NCBI GenBank assembly: GCA_014381035.1
Contig: JACMIS010000493.1
Coordinates: forward strand, 1 to 18,241
Reading direction: 5' to 3'
DNA length: 18,241 nucleotides
From: Armatimonadota bacterium
GTDB taxonomy: Bacteria > Armatimonadota > Armatimonadia > Armatimonadales > Armatimonadaceae
Shown: one piece after another, positions 15,065 through 18,241 of the stretch
How positions within the stretch are numbered: position 1 is the first letter of the stretch
Layout of the letters: every line of letters starts with the position of its first letter
Notes under the pieces: generated by a model
The model's database searches: none
What the model saw: the letters and a program-made list of their open reading frames with translations, nothing else
Told to the model about the DNA's origin: nothing
Made by a program: the position numbers and the translations under genes

Positions 15065-15085
15065 TTCCGAAACAGGAGGAAAGCG

Positions 15086-15178
15086 ATGGGAATGTTAGTG
15101 GCGTTTGCCGTTATAACTCTGGTGTCGCTCGGCATGACTGCTGTCGGCACCTGGCTCGCACTTGATGAGCAAGTGTAA
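15086..15178 (+). CDS. 30-residue single-span membrane peptide
   Basis: The ORF encodes MGMLVAFAVITLVSLGMTAV followed by GTWLALDEQV: one uninterrupted hydrophobic helix (residues 3-26) ending with an acidic DEQV tail, as in small accessory membrane proteins. The ribosome site AGGAGG (15074-15079) is perfect, with 6 nt to the ATG, and a strong terminator begins 18 nt after the TAA. This promoter-distal layout argues for a real gene. Size and topology recall small subunits of oxidases or pumps (CydX, KdpF, CcoS types), but the sequence matches none I know. A 57-residue frame at 14992-15165 overlaps it in another frame and is less likely, being Cys/Arg-rich without a ribosome site. Confidence 0.65.
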   Translation: MGMLVAFAVITLVSLGMTAVGTWLALDEQV

Positions 15179-15195
15179 CCTTACACGAATAAAAT

Positions 15196-15235
15196 AACGA
15201 ACCGGCTCGGTACCATCCGAGCCGGTTCGTTTTTG
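15196..15235 (+). terminator. Strong rho-independent terminator
   Basis: ACGAACCGGCTCGG (15197-15210), loop TACCAT, CCGAGCCGGTTCGT (15217-15230): 14 perfect pairs, extended to 15 by A15196-T15231, followed by TTTT. It closes the micro-ORF unit. Confidence 0.93.
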
Positions 15236-15247
15236 TCTCCGAGACTT

Positions 15248-15270
15248 CGGGAAACGCCACACTTTTCCCG
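15248..15270 (+). repeat. Hairpin upstream of pseudopilin 2
   Basis: CGGGAAA (15248-15254) pairs with TTTCCCG (15264-15270). It lacks a T tract. It lies in the gap 15236-15353, where I could not find a convincing promoter for the following gene. Confidence 0.35.
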
Positions 15271-15353
15271 CTACTCAGCGACTAACTGATGATACTTTAA
15301 TGACAGGTCGAAATTAAATCGGAAAGTGTCGGATAGAAATAGTAGTGGTGTAC

Positions 15354-16196
15354 ATGAACAAGCGAATGAAAAATAACAACCTATTGCTCCAGCGGGGATT
15401 TACTCTGATCGAATTGCTGGTCGTGATAGCGATAATCTCCCTCCTCGCCGCTATTCTATTTCCTGTTTTCGCACAAGCGCAGGAGAAAGCACGACAAACG
15501 TCTTGCCTGTCGAACATGAAACAACTCGGTCTGGCATTCGCGCAGTACGCACAGGATTACGACGAGGTGCATCCCGTTGCTTGTCCGGCGAAAACCGTCG
15601 GTGGGTGGTGGGGGGAAGGCTGGGCTTATGTGATTCAGCCGTATGCAAAAACCTATAAGATTTTTATTTGCCCGAGTGATGGCGAAGATGCCGTACTGTA
15701 TGAGGGATGGCCCGCGCCCGTAGCCAGCATGAGCTACGCAATCAATGCGTACTGTAAGGATATCGAAAAAGGGCATTTTGGGGCGGTCTCTGTCGGGGGG
15801 GACTGGACTTTTGATCTGGAAGGTGGTCTCAACAATGGACCTTACCGCCTGATTACAACCAGTGACATCAACCGTCCTGCGGAAACCATTCTTTTTGGCG
15901 AGCGACATAATTCTGATCTTAAAAAGCACGGCAAGGATGGTCAGGGCGTTCTTGGTTATCCACCGTTCACCGGGGTAGACACGATGGACGCCTGGTTTGG
16001 CCCGAGTCAGGTTCCCGTTGGGACTGCGACCGCTCCCTGGCCTCATGGGAAACGTGGCACCATGACTGCCCGCCACAACGAAATGTCAAACGTCACTTTC
16101 GCGGACGGACACGTGAAATCCGTCAAGCCCGAGCAAACCAATCCCGACCCGGTAGCACTTCCCGAGCGCAACATGTGGGACGCTTCGCGTAAATGA
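15354..16196 (+). CDS. DUF1559-type pseudopilin, second copy
   Basis: This is a 280-residue pseudopilin when started at ATG 15354 (MNKRMKNNN); GTG 15345 and ATG 15366 are possible alternatives, and no strong ribosome site decides. The prepilin signature is [18 protein letters not shown] with Gly at the -1 cleavage position, followed by [27 protein letters not shown]. The globular part has [26 protein letters not shown] and the C-terminal [20 protein letters not shown], the HN-X8-DGH motif of the DUF1559 family. It is related to the gene at 13540, but the globular halves differ strongly, so this is an old family expansion and not a recent duplication. Secreted or surface-bound through its N-terminal helix; function unknown. 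Confidence 0.92.
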   Translation: MNKRMKNNNLLLQRGFTLIELLVVIAIISLLAAILFPVFAQAQEKARQTSCLSNMKQLGLAFAQYAQDYDEVHPVACPAKTVGGWWGEGWAYVIQPYAKTYKIFICPSDGEDAVLYEGWPAPVASMSYAINAYCKDIEKGHFGAVSVGGDWTFDLEGGLNNGPYRLITTSDINRPAETILFGERHNSDLKKHGKDGQGVLGYPPFTGVDTMDAWFGPSQVPVGTATAPWPHGKRGTMTARHNEMSNVTFADGHVKSVKPEQTNPDPVALPERNMWDASRK

Positions 16197-16206
16197 ATGT
16201 GGTAGC

Positions 16207-16297
16207 GGGGACAGGGAACAGGGAGTAGTCCCGAAAAGAGGGGGCGCGGCAGGCGTTCGATTCGTTCCCCGAATCTCTACCCCTTGTTCCTTTCCCA
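16207..16297. repeat. Imperfect inverted repeat between convergent genes
   Basis: GGGGACAGGGAACAGGGAGTAG (key arm 16207-16228) is roughly complementary to 16274-16297 (CTCTACCCCTTGTTCCTTTCCC), with a few mismatches and a one-base shift. It fills the space between pseudopilin 2 and the AraC-type gene. It could be a weak terminator or a dispersed intergenic repeat. Confidence 0.4.
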
Positions 16298-17230
16298 TCA
16301 CACTAACGCTCCCTCCGGTTCGGTGTCTGCGTTACGCCGAATAGGAGTGCCGCCTTCGTGGCGGAATACGCCAGGGGGTTTGCCCTGCACTCGGGTGAAT
16401 GCTCGGGTGAAATGGTGGACCGTCCCATAACCGACGGCGTCGGCGATTTCCTTGATCGGCATCATGGAACGTGTCAACAAGGTCGCCGCTCGATCCATCC
16501 GCGCCCGTTCGATATAGGTTGCCGGAGCAACACCCGCAAACGATTCCATCAGTCGTGTCAGGTGGCGAGGCGAAATGTGTACCTGCGCGGACACCTCGGC
16601 GACCGAAATCGGGCGGTTGAGATTGTCATGGATGTAGCGGACCGCGATGCGAGTGAGACGTTCGGCGGAAGTAAGCAGCGATGACTGAGCATGTGTCGGA
16701 TTATCAGCGGGCATTGCCGTACACGCCTGGATGATTCCTGTGATCAAAGCCGAAGCCAACGCCGCCACAGAGACGGACGTGCTTTGCTGATTTTCGGCAA
16801 CGGTGCGTAGTGCGATGTTCCAGGACGGGGTCAGCGCGTGGATGTGTTCTGGTATTACCAGGGTGTTCCCGGAGTCGACGAACGGTTGTAGGACCGGGAC
16901 CGTTCTTGCCGCCGTCGGGGTTGCCGCGAAGGAGATCCAGGAAAGTTCCATCGCCGGTTCGACGGTGTTGCGTATCTGATGGAGAACGCCGGGGCGGGCG
17001 ATGAATAGGTCTCCGGCGGCAACCGGGTATTCCTGGTCCATCACACGAAAGACACCCTTCCCGTGTCTGCCGACGAGACATATTTCGAAAAACGTATGTC
17101 GGTGCGGGACATTGTCGGGAAGTGCGGCACTGTACGCCCAGTGCAAGACTTCGACCTGACCGATCTCCGCTCCAAAAAGAAGCGGCACCGATCCGGTCAC
17201 ATCACGATTCAGTCGCTCGATCCAATCCAT
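16298..17230 (-). CDS. AraC-family transcriptional regulator
   Basis: This 310-residue regulator has an N-terminal cupin-like sensing domain (about 20-105), with HRHTFFEICLV (43-53) and the turn YPVAAGDLFIARPGVLHQI (68-86), and a C-terminal pair of helix-turn-helix motifs. The first is about 208-230 (ISVAEVSAQVHISPRHLTRL) and the second about 257-280 (MPIKEIADAVGYGTVHHFTRAF), ending in KPPGVFRHEG. It probably binds a sugar or similar small ligand, like AraC. The ATG at 17230 gives MDWIERLNRD; no strong ribosome site is visible. It lies downstream of the phosphofructokinase gene on the same strand, separated by a 106-nt gap with a long inverted repeat. The target genes are unknown. Confidence 0.93.
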   Translation of the reverse strand: MDWIERLNRDVTGSVPLLFGAEIGQVEVLHWAYSAALPDNVPHRHTFFEICLVGRHGKGVFRVMDQEYPVAAGDLFIARPGVLHQIRNTVEPAMELSWISFAATPTAARTVPVLQPFVDSGNTLVIPEHIHALTPSWNIALRTVAENQQSTSVSVAALASALITGIIQACTAMPADNPTHAQSSLLTSAERLTRIAVRYIHDNLNRPISVAEVSAQVHISPRHLTRLMESFAGVAPATYIERARMDRAATLLTRSMMPIKEIADAVGYGTVHHFTRAFTRVQGKPPGVFRHEGGTPIRRNADTEPEGALV

Positions 17231-17254
17231 GAGAGAGGGTGTTGGGGATTGGGT

Positions 17255-17334
17255 GTTGGGTGTTAGGTTGGCTCGTTCGCCGGAGCGTTACCGGCAACGA
17301 AACGACAAGCGTTCCCTAATACCTAACACCCAAC
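17255..17334. repeat. Nested inverted repeat between phosphofructokinase and araC-type genes
   Basis: GTTGGGTGTTAGGT (17255-17268) is exactly complementary to 17321-17334. Inside the 52-nt loop, CGTTcGCCGG pairs with CCGGCAACG with one bulged C. The left side also repeats GGGTGTT in tandem (GGGATTGGGTGTTGGGTGTT). The element could terminate the upstream gene or be a small mobile or dispersed palindrome. There is no T tract. Confidence 0.7.
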
Positions 17335-17336
17335 GC

Positions 17337-18241
17337 CTATTTCCGCGTCGTTTTCAGCAGTTCAAGAAACGCGGGAGGGACCGTTTTCAGGGTTGCCGTC
17401 GCTTCCACGATGTCTACGCCTTGCACCTCGGTGCCGACGAGTGCCGCCATCTTGCCGAACTCTTTGTTCTGTACCAGCTCCGCCGCTTTGACGCCGACAC
17501 GCATTCCGAGCACACGGTCGAAAAGGGTAGGGGAACCGCCCCGGTGAACGTGGCCGACGACGGCGGAACGGGTCTCCCAACCGGTCTTTTCCTGAATCGC
17601 GTCCGCCAGAAACTCGCCGACATTTCGGTCGCCGAGTTGGACGTGACCGAACGCATCCACGACTTTTTCGGCGTTGGGGTCAAGCGCGGGAAGCTCTGTG
17701 CCTTCGGAGGCGACGATCAAGCCGTATTTTTTCCCGCGTGCGCGGACCGCTTGCAGGTGGGCGCACATCGCGTCCACATCGAGTGGCTCTTCGGGGAGCG
17801 TGACCCAGTCTGCGCCCCCCGCGAGACCGACGTAAGCCGCGACCCAACCCGCATGTCGTCCCATCACTTCCAGGACCATCACACGGCGGTGAGAACGTGC
17901 CGTGTCACGCAGTCGGTCGAGGGCTTCCATCCCGACGCCCGCCGCCGTATCGAAGCCGAACGTAAAGTCGGTCTTATTCAGGTCGTTGTCCATCGTTTTC
18001 GGAACACCGACGGTAGGAACGCCGTGCTTGCTGTATAGTTTCGCGGCGACGCCGAGTGTGTCTTCGCCTCCGCAGGCAACGATGGCATCGAATCCAGCGG
18101 ATTTGATGTTTTCGAGCACCGCGTTCAGGTCCGCTTCGTTCTTAAACGGGTTGGTGCGCGACGAACCGAGCATCGTTCCGCCCTGGTAGATGATCTCTTC
18201 CACGTCGGACAGACCGAGCGGCTCATAGATACCTCTGACCA
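17337..18241 (-). CDS. pfkA: 6-phosphofructokinase, probably pyrophosphate-dependent (N-terminus outside)
   Basis: The frame is open to the window edge; about 300 C-terminal residues are present, ending TAG at 17337. The enzyme phosphorylates fructose 6-phosphate to the 1,6-bisphosphate in glycolysis. Motifs in order are GTMLGSSRTNPF, ACGGEDTLG (Asp at 18060-18062), VPKTMDNDL (Lys at 17997-17999), VLEVMGRHAGWVA, ASEGTELP and GHVHRGGSPTLFDRVLG. In ATP enzymes the first two positions are Gly (GGDGS and PGTIDND); Asp and Lys there are the established mark of the pyrophosphate type, which can also run in reverse in gluconeogenesis. Family identity is certain; phosphoryl donor is inferred from these residues. 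The symbol is generic. Confidence 0.93.
   Translation of the reverse strand, partial: VRGIYEPLGLSDVEEIIYQGGTMLGSSRTNPFKNEADLNAVLENIKSAGFDAIVACGGEDTLGVAAKLYSKHGVPTVGVPKTMDNDLNKTDFTFGFDTAAGVGMEALDRLRDTARSHRRVMVLEVMGRHAGWVAAYVGLAGGADWVTLPEEPLDVDAMCAHLQAVRARGKKYGLIVASEGTELPALDPNAEKVVDAFGHVQLGDRNVGEFLADAIQEKTGWETRSAVVGHVHRGGSPTLFDRVLGMRVGVKAAELVQNKEFGKMAALVGTEVQGVDIVEATATLKTVPPAFLELLKTTRK

Noticed and set aside
14990..15080. Cyclic di-GMP (GEMM) riboswitch
   Set aside because: CACGCGAGGCAAAG recalls the start of the GEMM core, but the second conserved element (ACGCAAAGCC) and the expected paired arms are missing.
14944..15165. 73-residue plus-strand frame in the micro-ORF region
   Set aside because: Its TTG/GTG-type start has no ribosome site, the product is Arg/Cys/His-rich, and most of it overlaps the better-supported 30-residue membrane peptide; only the ATG at 14992 with its overlap was kept as a remark.
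17241..17268. Short GGGTGTT direct repeats as a CRISPR or iteron array
   Set aside because: Only two or three imperfect 7-10 nt units without spacers; better explained as part of the inverted repeat.

Overview
The window looks like chromosomal DNA from a member of the Armatimonadota. The main evidence is a pair of DUF1559-type pseudopilins whose N-termini ([25 protein letters not shown], then [10 protein letters not shown] and YAQDYD) are of the form common in that phylum. Moderately high GC, GTG/TTG starts and long LacI/AraC-type regulators fit. This is an inference from protein style, not from a marker gene. No rRNA, tRNA, CRISPR array, transposase or phage gene was seen.

Layout. 1-312 (+): the end of purU. 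297-1855 (-): a two-gene unit made of a degenerate J-domain protein and a PfkB-type sugar kinase, joined by a 4-nt stop/start overlap. 2038-2787 (+): a ThuA-like protein, followed by a 19-bp perfect inverted repeat. 2866-5949 (-): a two-gene envelope unit, with a large membrane-anchored protein bearing a Gly/Gln/Ser-rich tail and then an exported propeller-like protein. 6120-6947 (+): a PhnP-like metallo-hydrolase. 7001-9193 (+): two tandem paralogous membrane proteins of unknown family. 9270-9941 (+): uracil-DNA glycosylase. 9990-11588 (+): an AI-2E (PerM) family transporter carrying a foreign-looking fibronectin type III module. 11592-13213 (-): a LacI-type regulator followed by a GrpB-family protein. 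13540-16196: two pseudopilins (+) flanking a small lipoprotein (-) and a 500-nt stretch with hairpins, micro-ORFs and a strong terminator. 16298-17230 (-): an AraC-type regulator. 17337-18241 (-): 6-phosphofructokinase, cut by the window edge, with the residues of a pyrophosphate-dependent enzyme.

Most genes are ordinary housekeeping or envelope functions in short units. Three items stand out. (1) The transporter's extramembrane loop holds one FN3 repeat length in the order strands C-C'-E-F-G then A-B, which is a circular permutation of the fold. (2) At 14854-15234 a tandem array of hairpins, two near-perfect Shine-Dalgarno sites, overlapping micro-ORFs, a 30-residue single-span membrane peptide and a 14-15 bp terminator form a compact unit I cannot assign. 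(3) The lacI-type gene has a consensus promoter whose -10 is overlapped by a 16-bp palindrome with a central CG, suggesting self-repression.

All calls come from reading the sequence. No database search or folding program was run.
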